Positions 12,515 through 23,796 of a DNA stretch of 64,000 bases are shown one piece after another. The stretch is from Rhodamnia argentea (Eukaryota; Streptophyta; Magnoliopsida; Myrtales; Myrtaceae): NCBI RefSeq assembly GCF_020921035.1, contig NC_063155.1:31241294-31305293 (forward strand). The letters are read 5' to 3'. A program made the translations under genes and the position numbers. Position 1 is the first letter of the stretch, and each line of letters begins with the position of its first letter. The notes beneath the pieces are model-generated. The model made no database searches, had not been told where the DNA came from, and saw only the letters and a list, made by a program, of their open reading frames with translations.

Positions 12515-12908
12515 GGGCCAATCTGATTGGGAAGGCCTGAAACCTTCCTGTCATCATTGTCTGTTGAGTAGAAGGATTAAAGATCGTGCGCTAGGATCAT
12601 ATCGTCGTAATGATCAGTCCGCAAAGAAAGGGGAAAGAGGGGGGCTTCAGGCTTGCCGTTTAGAATATAAGGGGCCAGTTGAGAGGTAGTCCAATCAAAT
12701 TGAGAGGATCGTTCCATTGGGTAATCATGACCATCAATCTCATATAAGTATAGGGTAACGGAAAATTCTTTGATTTCACGATGAACAAACCAGGAGTGGC
12801 CATGTAAAGATTAGTTAAAATTATAGAGGAGTGACGCATCTTAATTCTCAAATGTCTTTGCCAAATACAGTTATGTACCTTAATATGGTGAAGCTTCGAA
12901 GAGAAGGG
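11336..12908. other. Intergenic region with (CT)n tract
   Basis: The THA8L 3'UTR occupies the start. A (CT)n tract of about 44 bases lies at 12466-12509. A plus-strand ORF at 12106-12390 has no recognisable domain and no clear splice context, so I do not call it a gene. Confidence 0.5.
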
Positions 12909-12990
12909 GTGGGCGTGCCGGAGTGGTTATCGGGCATGACTAGAAATCATGTGGGCTCTGCCCGCGCAGGTTCGAATCCTGCCGCTCACG
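12909..12990 (+). tRNA. tRNA-Ser (anticodon AGA)
   Basis: The 82-nt sequence folds as a class II tRNA. The acceptor stem GTGGGCG pairs with CGCTCAC with one G-U pair, followed by discriminator G. The anticodon loop reads CT-AGA-AA. There is a long variable arm (TGTGGGCTCTGCCCGCG region) and a T-loop GGTTCGAATCC. A T-run starting at 12992 is the expected Pol III terminator. Confidence 0.95.
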
Positions 12991-14340
12991 CTTTTTCTCT
13001 CTTCGTTTCCCTAATGCTATTCTTCCTATCTTCTTCCTCCACCTTTGTGAGTAGGCAATGATCAATTCGGTTCGCGTCGGCCCACGTTTCCTTTCCTTTT
13101 TCCTGATTCTCTCTCTCCCTGATCTAATTTTTTGTCCCATTCTTTGACACTGGACTGGGACTCCATGATTCATCGATTCTCCCTTTCCCTTCCCTTCTTT
13201 TCCTGCTTGAAAATAAATGATATTCCTTTATTCTTTCAGATGCTCAGCCCACCCAAAACGAAAGCCGCCCCTATCCTCCCTCCTTCCATTGACCCTCCAA
13301 GTCCATAACTACTGTTCTCTGTTTCATAGTCTTCCACGCACAGTATCGATCTTCAGCTTCTAGGATCGATTTGCTATGCAAAGTCATCATTTTTCCTTCA
13401 CTTTCTGTGACCCCTTTCCGTTTATCTCGTGAAAACTCTGTGAAGAACATTGAGTCGGCAGCGATTTCTGGGTGTCCTCGTCTGTGTGTTATTGTCCTTT
13501 TAATCCCAGCCAGAGACACACATACTGCAAAAAAACGGTTTGTTGTTTACCTAAAGTCCAAATGCGAAGATGACTTGCTCACTTCATGGTATCTTTAGCA
13601 TCTCTGTCAGCTTTCACATCTCAGGAAAAATGGGGGTCAACTGCTTTCGGCACACCCAAGTTATTGGCGGTGCTGTGAAATTTACTGTTGGGCATATCCG
13701 ACTCAAAAGGACAACCTTATCTAGTTATCCTCTTGTCCGGATCACAAAGTTTTGGGATATCTACTTCATAATCTGATCCTTTCCCTCTCTAAAGTCATCT
13801 CCTTTTCTTATTTCCATTTTTTTTTTTTTGCCCTTTCTTGTGCTATCTCACATCCAAGAGAAATCTGCACCCCAGGAAAGGTCATTGGCCAGGGAAGAGA
13901 GCAAAAAAGTTCAGGTAAACATCATGAACATATGCTATCTTGAGCGTGTGACTACTGACTAGGGTGAGCAAAGGGATCAGCAGGATGGATTAACTCTACC
14001 AAGAGCGAGTGATTATCAAGTGATGCACACGTGGGGCCAAGCGGTACGTCCACTTGGGTCGAGCGTGGACCCTGCCCGACACTTATCCGTTGGGGGTTCG
14101 ATGATATTATATTGGAGGCAGAGAATAGAATAGAACTGGGCCACATCTTGGGAGGAACTCCAAGAGAAACTTCTACAAATCTTGGTTAAAATAGAGGGAA
14201 AGAGAAGATATCTTGTGCTATTTTCAGAATCTACAGATTAGATTTGTAGCAAAGGATCACCACTTTCTTTTCCCTCTTGCTCTGTACTGATGGCACATGG
14301 GCGGCACGCCAAGTGCCGTCTTTTTGTGAATATAAATTCG
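12991..14340. other. Intergenic DNA, no gene supported
   Basis: Pyrimidine-rich sequence after the tRNA, then mixed sequence. ORFs in several frames (for example 13371-13598) show no family resemblance. The leader of the following gene probably begins around 14300, before a CT tract at 14405-14423. Confidence 0.45.
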
Positions 14341-14559
14341 AGGTCTGGAGGTCGTTGAGTCTGTGCGCTCAAAAGTTGTGTGAGATCTTTGCTCTCTCTG
14401 TCTGCCTCTCTCTCTCTCTCTCTGCTCCTGAGTTACTGTCTGCTTTGAGGTTCTTATTTGGCTGGTAGCTGTCAGGGAATTCAGTGTTCAGATAGTTTTT
14501 TCCTCGAAAAGTTCCGGTTCGGCTTTGTTTTTCGAGTACCCAAGAAGGGAAAGATCATA

Positions 14560-15973
14560 ATGGAGTTTAAGAAGCAAGGCAGTTCGTCTTCCTCGTTCAC
14601 GGCTGACATCTTTGGAGCCAAGGATTTGCCTCCGTCGTCATCTTCAACCGGAGTGTTCGCGTCTATTTTCCCTCCACCTCAGTCGGTACATACATTCGCT
14701 GATTTCTGTGCTGCGTGGATTTGCTCGTTAGCAGTTTTGTTTGATAGCCTACCCTATGTGATTCTGATGCCTTTACTGAACTTACCATGTTTTCTGTGCA
14801 TCCATAACGAGAATATGACGCTAGTACGTGGATAGAAGTGTTGTATAGGAAAGGGAGAAGCTTTATCGCGTTGAGTTGATGCAGGATTGTTTTTAAGGAT
14901 CGAACTCAGATTCTAGATTTATGCTCATATCAGATATCACTATGTGGTAATAACATGTCACAGAACTCTCAAGAATTATCGTTACAGCCCCGTGTCCCTG
15001 ACTTCTGTAATGAGTCCACCTTGTAGTGTAACCATGAAGTGTAGTCTGGTCTTTGTTTCAGGAGGAGAAGCCAAATTTCCTTTTGTTTTTTTTTCCACTT
15101 TTTCGAAAATGGTATTGGCCAGTCATAGCTCTCAGTCCTATTGTTCATTTTCTTAGAATGAATCCATTTGCATCATCTGTGTTCCTAATGAAGGCGAATC
15201 TGTTTTACAGAAGTCAAGCTCTGAGGTCATGGGATATAGACAGAAGCAGCACCATGAAAATCAAGTGTGGAACAGCAAACAGGGTAATCCAGGTTGGTGA
15301 CCAGGATTATTTGTGACTACTTATTACGCTTCATACTAAAAAGACTTTCGTTTTCATATGAGGAGTAGAAAAAATACACTTGATCTCGAGTGAATTGCTT
15401 CGTAACATGCGGTAGTCAATAGTTTCATTGCCTGTCATAGCCACCCACATCAGAATTCGTATGTTTGCTGTTACATGATATTTGAAAATTTGATGAGTAA
15501 CTTCGGTATGTTCTCAAACTACGTGATTTGTCTATATGTTACAGTGAGTCCTGAGCGTGCGAGTTGCAACACAACCAACAGGGATGGTTCGATCTTCCGA
15601 GAAGAAAGAGGAGAACCGTGCCATCTGAGTTCGTCAATACATTATGGTGGGCGAGATGTCTATTCCCAGCCTCCTGGTGCCCAAACCTCTGCCTCCTACC
15701 CAATAGTGAGTTACAACCCGTAACATGAGTATATCTTTCTAGGGTAGTGAGTGATGCGTGAAATTGACTGCTCTTTATCTGCCGTGTCAATCTTCCAGTT
15801 AAAGAAAGATGGAGGAGAAGATGACCAGAATGGAACTAATTCTGTCAGTGGTGCCTCTAGAGGAAACTGGTGGCAAGGTATGCATGTCAATGAAGATTCT
15901 GAATCTAGTGAAGCTGTAATTGCTCATCTCTGAAGTGATGGTTTGTACTTCTGCAGGTTCGCTTTATTACTAG
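14560..15973 (+). CDS. Small serine-rich protein, SIS-like (five exons)
   Basis: Spliced model: 14560-14685, 15211-15283, 15545-15705, 15799-15877 and 15957-15973, all with GT-AG introns and consistent phases. It encodes 151 aa. The protein begins MEFKKQGSSSSSFTADIFGA, has a proline-rich patch (about 36-41, FPPPQS), polar middle exons, a 'KKDGGEDDQNGTNS' segment and ends WWQGSLYY. The Ser-rich N-terminus and this C-terminal signature recall plant proteins annotated as 'salt induced serine rich' (SIS) or uncharacterised relatives. The function is not established from sequence; there are no membrane segments or catalytic motifs. The exact acceptor of exon 3 (15545) is the only phase-compatible AG nearby. 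Regulation is not visible beyond a CT-rich leader. Confidence 0.75.
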
Positions 15974-17340
15974 GATCTTGCCTTCTCAAGGCATGATAAT
16001 TCTAGGACTTATTTTTAAGGTAAGTTACAACCACCCGTTTCTCTTGCCTGAGCTTTATTTCTTAACTTCAGAAGAGTTGAGTACAGGGGCTGCACAAATT
16101 TCATCTTATCAAGTGGTAATCTGAACTTGTTACTTGTTTGCCAAAGATAATGGCCACCTTGTCCTTCCTGAGTCTCTGCCTCAAGAAAATCATGATGTTC
16201 ATGCTTTCCGTTATCCAGCATCCTCATTCATCTGCTTGGGGTCGGGTCATAACCTCACTTGCAAGTGCTCTTACCAACACGTGTGTTTTGCAGGACTTTG
16301 GAAGCCTGGGCAGTAAATAAGTTGCAGCATCTGTATAGCTAGTTTATCTGTAACAAGAATCAGAAGCATTTTGTTATGTTCCCTTTTGTAAATAGTAGAT
16401 GACCTGAAGTCTTGCCTCCATGTAAGCCTTTTCAAGGCATTTGTTAGGCTTACGAGAATGTTTTGATAACCCCACTCACTGCCTGATGCAGTTATTTGCT
16501 CTTCTGAGAATGTGAGGCTTTTTATATAACAGCTCATTGTCTACAATCTATGTAGTTATATTGCTTTGCTTGTAACTCTCTCTCTTATCGGTCGGCCAGC
16601 GGGGCCATCTTAGATATTCCAATCCCAGAATCTCTTTCAAGTGCCCTAGAAGGATTCTTTTGTTCTTTCATGGAATAAAAGTGGTGCAGAAATAGTCTGA
16701 TTTCTTATACTAGAAGGAAAAAAAAAAACATGCAACAGATGGACATTCTGCTCGCTTTCAAGTTGACCAATATTCAGTCAGAAGTCACAGTAATACCGCA
16801 TCTATGAGTCTAACTTGCAAGATTACATAGTCGTGTGCATCCTCACAAATTCACTAACTGAAGAGGAAGCAGGCATTATCTTCAAGTTGCATGCTCAGGA
16901 AACATCAGGAACTGCCCACTGCTACGTTAAGCAAACCAGTCGAGTACAAGACAGGCTAGAATAAATTGCACCCTCACGCAGGCAGCAAAAGGATGTTATC
17001 TTGAAGGCTACTGGCAAATAGTCCAGGAACAGCAATACCCCTATCTGCCGACAAAGTAACTTCGGTCTCCAGCCGGTCGTTCCTGTATTTTCGTCTTCCT
17101 ATTGCAGAAAAGCAGCATATCAACAGTGTTCAAAGTATGATGCTTTATCTCTACTAGAACTTTCCACTCTAGGCACGGATGGCTGTATCCATTCTGTCCC
17201 TCCTTTCCTCAGTTCTCGAACACCTCGTTCTAGCACTGCAGATTTCATCGCAATTCATTTGTTCTCGGGAAACCTCTCAGCCTCAGAAAGCGCCACACCT
17301 CTCAACTTGCTTGGTCAATAATCATTACCATTCGCGAGCA
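15974..17340. other. 3' regions between the SIS-like and GT4 genes
   Basis: About 1.37 kb separating convergent genes. No ORF in either strand shows a recognisable domain. It presumably contains both 3'UTRs. Confidence 0.5.
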
Positions 17341-18819
17341 TTAGGGAAGTGGATCATCGTATTTACAAAAAGTTTCTCCTTTTGCCAAATCGCTCGACAT
17401 ACACAAAAACAACCTTTCATAGGCAGCAGCCATCTTGGTGGCAGCAAACAAATGCAGGCCTCTATTCCGTGCAACTTGCCCTTTTCTCTCCAAAATGATT
17501 CTGCCATCACCCCAAACTTTGTAGAGAGCTTTCTTTAGCGAATCCACCGTGGGCGGAAATGTGTATCCCACATCTGCATTAACAACGACAGACCCAGTTA
17601 TACTGGCAAGCCTCGTGGCAAGGACTGGCTTACCGGAAAGCATTGCTTCTAACAGAGTATGATCCAATCCTTGAGCTCGTAGAGTTGGGTTCGCAAAGAT
17701 ATCAATCACGTTATAGAATCTTGCAATTTGAGCCTGTTCTAGCGGCCCCAAGACCAGAACGTTGGAACCTAGATCTCTATATCTGGTCCTCCAGGGACCG
17801 TCTCCAGCGACAAGAACCAGGACGCCTTCTCTGAACTTTTTGTTTTCCTTGAGTATCTGCTTTAGGGCTTCGAACATTATCGGGTGTCCTTTATCTTTAA
17901 CCAGCCTCCCTGCCAACCCTATGACCAGTTTTTTAGAATCCGGAATGCCAAAGTTTGATCTAAAATCCCCACCGCCGATGACATCTGGCCTGAAAACATT
18001 CTCATCCACACCGTTGAGGATCACGTGGACTCGTTCCTCAGGGATCATGTAAACTCTTTTCAGTACATCTCCAGCATGATCACTGGTGGAGACGTGGTGA
18101 GCATAACTCGGAAAGAACTTCACCTCTTCGACCACCCTCATCACTCTTTCAGTCAACGAGTACGACTGCGGCTCATCAGAAGAACGAACAAGTTCCTGAA
18201 TGACATCGGAATGTATGGTCTCGTAAGCGATTCCATGCCAGCTCACAGCTAGGTTGGTTATGTTCCGCGACCGAGTGTGCATCAGACCGACGCTCTCTGT
18301 GTGGATCACATCGAATGGTCTACCTGTGGAATTCTGAGACTGGAACTGCTTCCACACCAGTGCTTGGTCAAGATAACCGGCAGCGGTTGGCTTAGAGAGA
18401 TGAAAGTACAAACTGCTTATGGGGTATTTCGGGAAGGACGAGTTCGGAGGAGAAGTAGTGAATACATGGAGTTCGTGCCCTCTTCTGGCGAGCGCTAGGT
18501 GAAGGGTCAAGGCATGCCTCTCGAGTCCGCCTGCGTGAGATCTGTGAGGCCACTTCTTGACGAAGACGGCAATCTTGAGGAGTTTTGGAGGCCGCCCTGG
18601 GGTGAAATCAAGGTAGTTCCATGCCGAACCAAATGTGAGGAGGTCGATAGGTCGATCTTCATATCGGCCCAGTATTTGGGTTTGCTTATGGCAAGGACTA
18701 GTACTGGTGGTGCAGTGAAACCAACAGAGGAACGAAGCAATCGAAAACCCAGAGAGGATGAAGATGATGGAGCATAGACAACGAAAGCTCAAGACTACAG
18801 ACCTGTAATCCCTGGCCAT
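17341..18819 (-). CDS. GT4-family glycosyltransferase, type II membrane protein
   Basis: Intronless 492-aa protein resembling plant GT4 'UDP-glycosyltransferase superfamily' proteins. One hydrophobic segment (about 14-34) after a short basic N-terminus suggests a type II Golgi/ER membrane anchor. The first Rossmann domain carries the acceptor-side glycine loop SHAGGLERHALTLHLALARRGHELHVF (about 95-120). The second carries ILNGVDENVF (268-276), GLAGRLVKDKGH (301-312), VAGDGPW (337-343) and the donor-site block LRAQGLDHTLLEAMLSGKP (380-398). In the EX7E motif the second Glu is present (E391), but the position eight residues before it is Gln (Q383), which I believe is usual in this plant clade. 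The substrate cannot be told from sequence. Confidence 0.88.
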   Translation of the reverse strand: MARDYRSVVLSFRCLCSIIFILSGFSIASFLCWFHCTTSTSPCHKQTQILGRYEDRPIDLLTFGSAWNYLDFTPGRPPKLLKIAVFVKKWPHRSHAGGLERHALTLHLALARRGHELHVFTTSPPNSSFPKYPISSLYFHLSKPTAAGYLDQALVWKQFQSQNSTGRPFDVIHTESVGLMHTRSRNITNLAVSWHGIAYETIHSDVIQELVRSSDEPQSYSLTERVMRVVEEVKFFPSYAHHVSTSDHAGDVLKRVYMIPEERVHVILNGVDENVFRPDVIGGGDFRSNFGIPDSKKLVIGLAGRLVKDKGHPIMFEALKQILKENKKFREGVLVLVAGDGPWRTRYRDLGSNVLVLGPLEQAQIARFYNVIDIFANPTLRAQGLDHTLLEAMLSGKPVLATRLASITGSVVVNADVGYTFPPTVDSLKKALYKVWGDGRIILERKGQVARNRGLHLFAATKMAAAYERLFLCMSSDLAKGETFCKYDDPLP

Positions 18820-19371
18820 TGAAACTAAAGTCCTAATGGTAGAATCAGATCAAGATCAGATGATCCTGGGGGGGAAAAAAATCAAAACGCCCGAATGAAA
18901 CATGAAACTTAGTGAAGAATCTGAAGTGCTGCCTGGGACTTCATATGTTTGAAGTGGCTCCTCCTGCACATGGGACCGGCAATTTTGGGACTGGAACACA
19001 GCTTGAGATATGAGCATTCAAGTATAGGCTTTTAATAAAGTTTAATGGTGTGAGGCTTAACTAAGCAGCAACAACGCCGTTGACTTGGGCTGCAAATTTC
19101 TGCACCTATTTTAGAATTCCTAGCCTTTGCCATCACCGATGCAGATTTCCCTAAAAAAAAAATTGTCCATTCGTAGAATAATAAAAGAAAGATAAAGAAA
19201 TCGTTTCGGGGCTCATGGTGCCATGTCCAATAGATGCTGTCAGATTTATTGTTTTTTCTGTGTTGATGAGGGAACCCATAAACCAACAGAGCTCTGAACG
19301 CAGGAGGACGACGAAGAATACACACAAAGGAAGAAGATGGGATCAGAACGATCAAATTGAAAAAAAGGAAA
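18820..19371. other. Upstream region of the GT4 gene
   Basis: Likely promoter and leader of the minus-strand GT4 gene, then unremarkable sequence up to the tRNA gene. No independent gene is supported. Confidence 0.45.
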
Positions 19372-19443
19372 CGCCGTTGCCGGGGATCGAACCCGGGTCA
19401 CCCGCGTGACAGGCGGGAATACTTACCACTATACTACAACGAC
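19372..19443 (-). tRNA. tRNA-Asp (anticodon GTC)
   Basis: Read on the minus strand, the 72-nt sequence gives acceptor stem GTCGTTG / CAACGGC (one G-U pair), D-arm TAGTATAGTGGTAAGTA, an anticodon loop with GTC inside CCTGTCACG, and T-loop GGTTCGATCCC. A T6 run (plus-strand A-run at 19361-19366) downstream serves as Pol III terminator. Confidence 0.95.
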
Positions 19444-19576
19444 TTTGGTGAGATTCGTGGCTCTTATTAAAATTTTTATACTTAAATTCATTGATGATTG
19501 ATGAATTTTAACCACTTTCATTCAATCAGTATTGAAATTATCTATTACTAAGCATGACCCAACACATGATAGAAAA

Positions 19577-20039
19577 GAGATTAATATCACGAAAAATCAC
19601 AAACTGGTACAACTATGATAAATTTATCCCAAACTATTTTTTTGACCACCAAAAATTCCAAACTGGTACATCTATGACATATTTACCCCAAATTAATTAT
19701 TTTGACCACCAAAAATCATAAACTGGTACATATGTGATAAATTTACCCTTTGTTAGTGTTCGTTAAATTGAATTAATACTACGAAAAATATCAAATTGAT
19801 ACAATACGGGGTGAAAACCTCAAATATGTACATCCGACAAAAGTTGCGTGTCATCCAATTCAATAATTTGATGATAAAATTTAACGAAAATTAGGAAGGT
19901 AAATTTGTCACGGATGTATCAATTTGGGATAAATTTGTCAAAAGTGTACAAGTTTAGGGTTTTTTATGGTAAAAAAAAAATAGTTTGGGCTAAATTTATC
20001 ATAGGTGTATCAGTTTTGAATTTTTCGTGATATTTACCC
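19577..20039. mobile_element. Foldback MITE, family A copy 2
   Basis: It starts GAGATTAATATCACGAAAAATC and ends with the inverse (...TTTTTCGTGATATTTACCC). It carries the same internal 'aaactggtacaactatgataaattta' repeats in direct orientation on the left and inverted on the right. It shares the 'aaaagttgcgtgtcatccaattcaataatttgatg' middle with copy 1 at 9165-9680. It does not encode protein. Confidence 0.75.
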
Positions 20040-20079
20040 ATAAAAAAATTGGCTGGATTGAGTTCAGGAGCAAAGTGAA

Positions 20080-20800
20080 ACATAAAGAGTCGACGAAAGG
20101 GCAAATTCGCAATGCTCGTTTGGCTAACTCGTGAGCAGCTCTATTCTTCGAGCGCCGTGTCCTGGAAAAACTCCAGAACCGATTCCTGAGAGAAGCACAT
20201 CAACCTTGGACCTTCGGTGTTTATAGCACTTATCACAGAAAGAGAGGCTACGGTCCCAGCCTTGTCAAGACGCGGTTTGCGTTCGACCCCTGGAGCTTTC
20301 CCTTAGGCTTGGAGAGCAGAGCGCGCTCGAGTCCCCCATACAGAGTTGTGGAGCACATGATCTCTGTGTTCTCGAGCCAGTGTAGCTCTGGAGACCCTGT
20401 GTACCGTTCACCACCGCATCAACCAACATTCGAAACAGCCTAGTGGGGAAGGAGTCCATGACAGCACTTCTAGCTGGTTGTGAAAGTTGTCGGAAATTGG
20501 GATGATGTTATAATGCTTTGTATGAGCAACTGCAATTACATCTGGACTGAGAGTCCACAGTTTGGTTTCGATCTTCCTAGACACTGCCAATATGGAAAAA
20601 TTTTGGATACCTGCTGATGGGAACAGCAACTCCTTGTACATGTACATCCATACAACCGAGCCGAAGAATATCCAAACCCCGACGCGTTTGTCGCTGAACG
20701 ACTTGAGTTACTGGGCAGTGTCTAATCATGTGGAGAGGTGTCTCCTCCGAGCTCTCACAAATGGGGCTAATGGATAATGCTGAGTATGTTGACATGGCAT
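20080..20800 (-). pseudogene. Decayed LINE-type ORF2 remnant (zf-RVT and RNase H region)
   Basis: On the minus strand, in more than one frame, I can read a zinc-knuckle-like 'ICESSEETPLHMIRHCP' (around 20730), as in the zf-RVT region after plant LINE reverse transcriptases. It is followed by 'VLSWTPSPLGCFE' (around 20500), the usual start of an RVT_3 RNase H domain, and near 20110-20140 'AAHELAKRAL', its usual end. The order and spacing match a plant non-LTR retrotransposon C-terminus. The frame is interrupted several times and the reverse transcriptase itself is absent. It could alternatively be a stand-alone RNase H-like host relic. Confidence 0.5.
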
Positions 20801-21275
20801 ACAAACTTTCGATTTGCTAGACGGTGTAGCACACGGGGTAATAGGCATTTGAATCCGAGTCCGAACAATCGTTTGAGTTGTACCATGTTGCTTAGAAAAT
20901 CATTCCAGTTATGCCTCTTCGAGGCATTATGTCTTGCTGGGAGTGTTGCCGATGTCTTTCTCCTCCAAAGGCGTGGCTCATGGTTTAGACTTAGTTGAAT
21001 TGGTTTAAAAGAATCATCCTGATACTACACCACCAAACGATCAAATCCAATGTGATGGTTCCTCTGAGTGATAAGTGATAATCAATCATCCATAAGGAAA
21101 TAGAATTAGAGAGATACACATCCAAGAGCTGAAACGCAAACTAAGTCCATCGAATTCCAGTTACACAAAGCATCAAACAAAGTGCGAAAAGCTTAGGCAG
21201 CGCCTCGTTCTAACATGGGAAGCACAAACACTATATACGAAATGACCAGTTGTCCCTTGGCAAAGTCCAGAACGA
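20801..21275. other. Intergenic DNA and USP 3' region
   Basis: No ORF supported. The part adjoining 21275 is the 3'UTR of the minus-strand universal stress protein gene. Confidence 0.5.
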
Positions 21276-22170
21276 TCAGAAACCATGACAAGTCGGATCT
21301 TTGACGATGGTCACCGGACATGTCGCGTTCGCCATCACATGATTGGTCACGCTCCCAAGGACCACCCTGTTTGTAGATCACAACACATTTATTCACTCCA
21401 ATGAGACCAACTTAGGGAAAGAATAATTCATGGTCCAATTCGTAATTATCTCATTCATCCTATAATTTCTGCTCTTGGGAACCAAACCAATTGAAACAAT
21501 CTGGATTCCTTCAAGATGGACATGCGCTATTTTAAGAATTTAATGTACCTTTGAATGGTGCCGAGGCCTCTGCTACCCATGACCACGCAATCGAGCTTGA
21601 GATCTCCAACCGCCGCGCACAGCTTGTCCCTTGCATCGCCCCAGTATATCTTCACAACCACAGTTACCTAATCCATATTGATCAATCCCCATATTTATTT
21701 CGATTAACGATACGATAAACGATCTTATAGAGAAAAAGTGTAGGTATACGCTAGGAATTAGAAGGGAGTACATGTTTCTGGCGGCATCCTGTGTCAAGCA
21801 TGTCGAGGACCTCAGGATCGAGCTCAACTTCGTACTTCTGGGCGACCTCCTTGTCCCGGAACTCCGACATGGGTATCAGAGCTGCATATATTGAAATAAT
21901 CAGAACGCTGGTGCTGCCAATTATCACCACAGTTACAGGATAATTCGAACTCAGCAAGATAGACAAGAGCGACCGATATAGTTTAAGGGGCGTACGAGAG
22001 CCGGTGGTGGACCAAAGGAGGTTGCGAGACTCGTCCCCGACGAAGGGCTTGACGTGGATCACATAGAGCGTGTCGCCTTTGTCCACGAGGTTGTCGATGG
22101 CCCATTTCAGGGCCAGTTTGCTTCCCTTGGACAAGTCGACGGCCACTCCGATCTTCCTGTCTCTGGTCAT
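21276..22170 (-). CDS. Universal stress protein A-like protein (four exons)
   Basis: Exons 21996-22170, 21772-21881, 21549-21667 and 21276-21366 join in consistent phase to give 164 aa, the usual length of single-domain plant USPs. The start [24 protein letters not shown] matches the beta1-alpha1 region of the family. The ATP-binding signature G-x2-G-x9-G-S is present as [15 protein letters not shown] (126-140), and the end is [13 protein letters not shown]. It is therefore expected to be an ATP-binding USP acting in stress responses in the cytosol. An in-frame ATG 14 codons upstream (22212) exists, but the conserved domain begins at the chosen start. Intron positions agree with other plant USP genes as I remember them. 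Confidence 0.9.
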
Positions 22171-23796
22171 ATTGGTCGGATCCTCCTCTCGAGCCGATCC
22201 AAAGAAGAGCAAGAAAGAACAGCTTCAAAGGTCGAAAAGATAGATAGAAATCTTTACCGATATGGAAGTGGATTGATGACCTTTTGGTGAGGCTTTATGA
22301 TGATGGTGGTGATGCCGTGATGATGCAAAACCACAACTAACCAAGTCCACTTTATAAGAAAGAAAAACAGGGTTCGCAGCTGCTTTGCATTGAGGAGATA
22401 AAGGTCAACTTTACTAGGGTTGAAGCTTTCACGTCGTGGGCAAATTCAATGAGATGGATATGAGTGAAGGAAGGTGGTTAAGGGGAGAGATTTGCAGTAT
22501 TTTAATTGGGATGTGTCAGCTGGTTAATTCTGTAGATTATATATTATGGCTATGCATTAGGGTTAGATTGCCACTATTTTTTTTTTCTGTGTATGTGAGA
22601 GAGAGGGGACAAGCGACCCAGATCCAGCTAGCTAACAGTCACAACCATTGGTCAACGGATATGGATGGTAGATGTTTGACTTGAGGTGATTCACAAGCAC
22701 CATAATTGTGAAAGAAATGCTTTATTGCACATTCTGTAGTAGAAATTCGCATTTGAATATATTATAGTACTTTAAAATAAATGAGCAATTAGTTGCTAAC
22801 CACAAAAAGATTATGAATAAAATTAAAGATCTTAATGGTATAGATGGTTCTGGGACTTGGAGTTTCTCAGTTGATTCTAAATGCATGGTAAACTTTTACA
22901 ATATCATCTTCTAATTCATCCTTTCCTTGGATGCTATACTTAGTTAATAACATACATCCACACCCCAGAGTAAACTAACTGTTATATGGTTCATAATCCC
23001 CATCGACAAGAAAATACACAGTTGATTTGGGCTTGAGTCCATCAATAGCTACTGTTATATATAATATCTTTGTTTTGTAATTGAGAGTTCCAACATAAGA
23101 CTATTATAATTTGAGCTTTTATTTTATTAATAGTTTGAGCTTAAGCCTATAGTAACCATTGTTCTTTCTTTTATAATTGAAAGTTATAATATAGAGATGA
23201 GATATATTAGTTATAGTAGAATAATTTTTTGGATATAGCTACGGTTTAAGAGTGAATTGGGATAAACTTTTGTGTTTCAATTTCTCTTTTTTGCATTTAC
23301 TTTTTACTCCGTTGTGATTGTGCATCGAATCCTAACACCAATACGGTAGTCTCTCTCTAATATTGGGTCAAGGAAAAGTCAACTATTCAATTTCAGGAAA
23401 AGTCAACTATTCAGTTTTCGTAAGCAGTGATCGGGCATGTACCTCAGGTTGGGCTTTTTGTCGTTCATCCGACATATTTTAGCTTCACCACGAGGCATGA
23501 GCTAAGCTACTAGTGGCCCATTAAAGCCAAAACTGAGGAGAGAGCAAAGAAAAAAAAGAGATCTTTCAGCGTCCAATTCGATGCTAACATACATATGTTA
23601 CAAGTTTTTCTTCAGACAGATTATGATCGCGCCCTTCTCTATACTTTAAACTTTAAGCGCTTTGGGAAGATGGTGAGTTTTACCATCTGTGTCCGGTATG
23701 ATCTCCACTGATTGGCATTGGAGATTCCTTCAGCATACGGGGCTTGGCTTCATTTCCGTTCTCCATTCTTCTCTGCTTCGTATCTGTGCTCGCTAC
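22171..23796. other. USP promoter side and AT-rich intergenic DNA
   Basis: The region next to 22170 should hold the USP promoter. From about 22700 to 23600 the DNA is AT-rich with no credible ORF and no clear repeat boundaries. Confidence 0.45.

Noticed and set aside
13950-14110. Possible tRNA-like or SINE-like sequence with 'gggttcgatgat'
   Set aside because: A box B-like string is present, but no box A at the right distance and no A-tail or target duplications.
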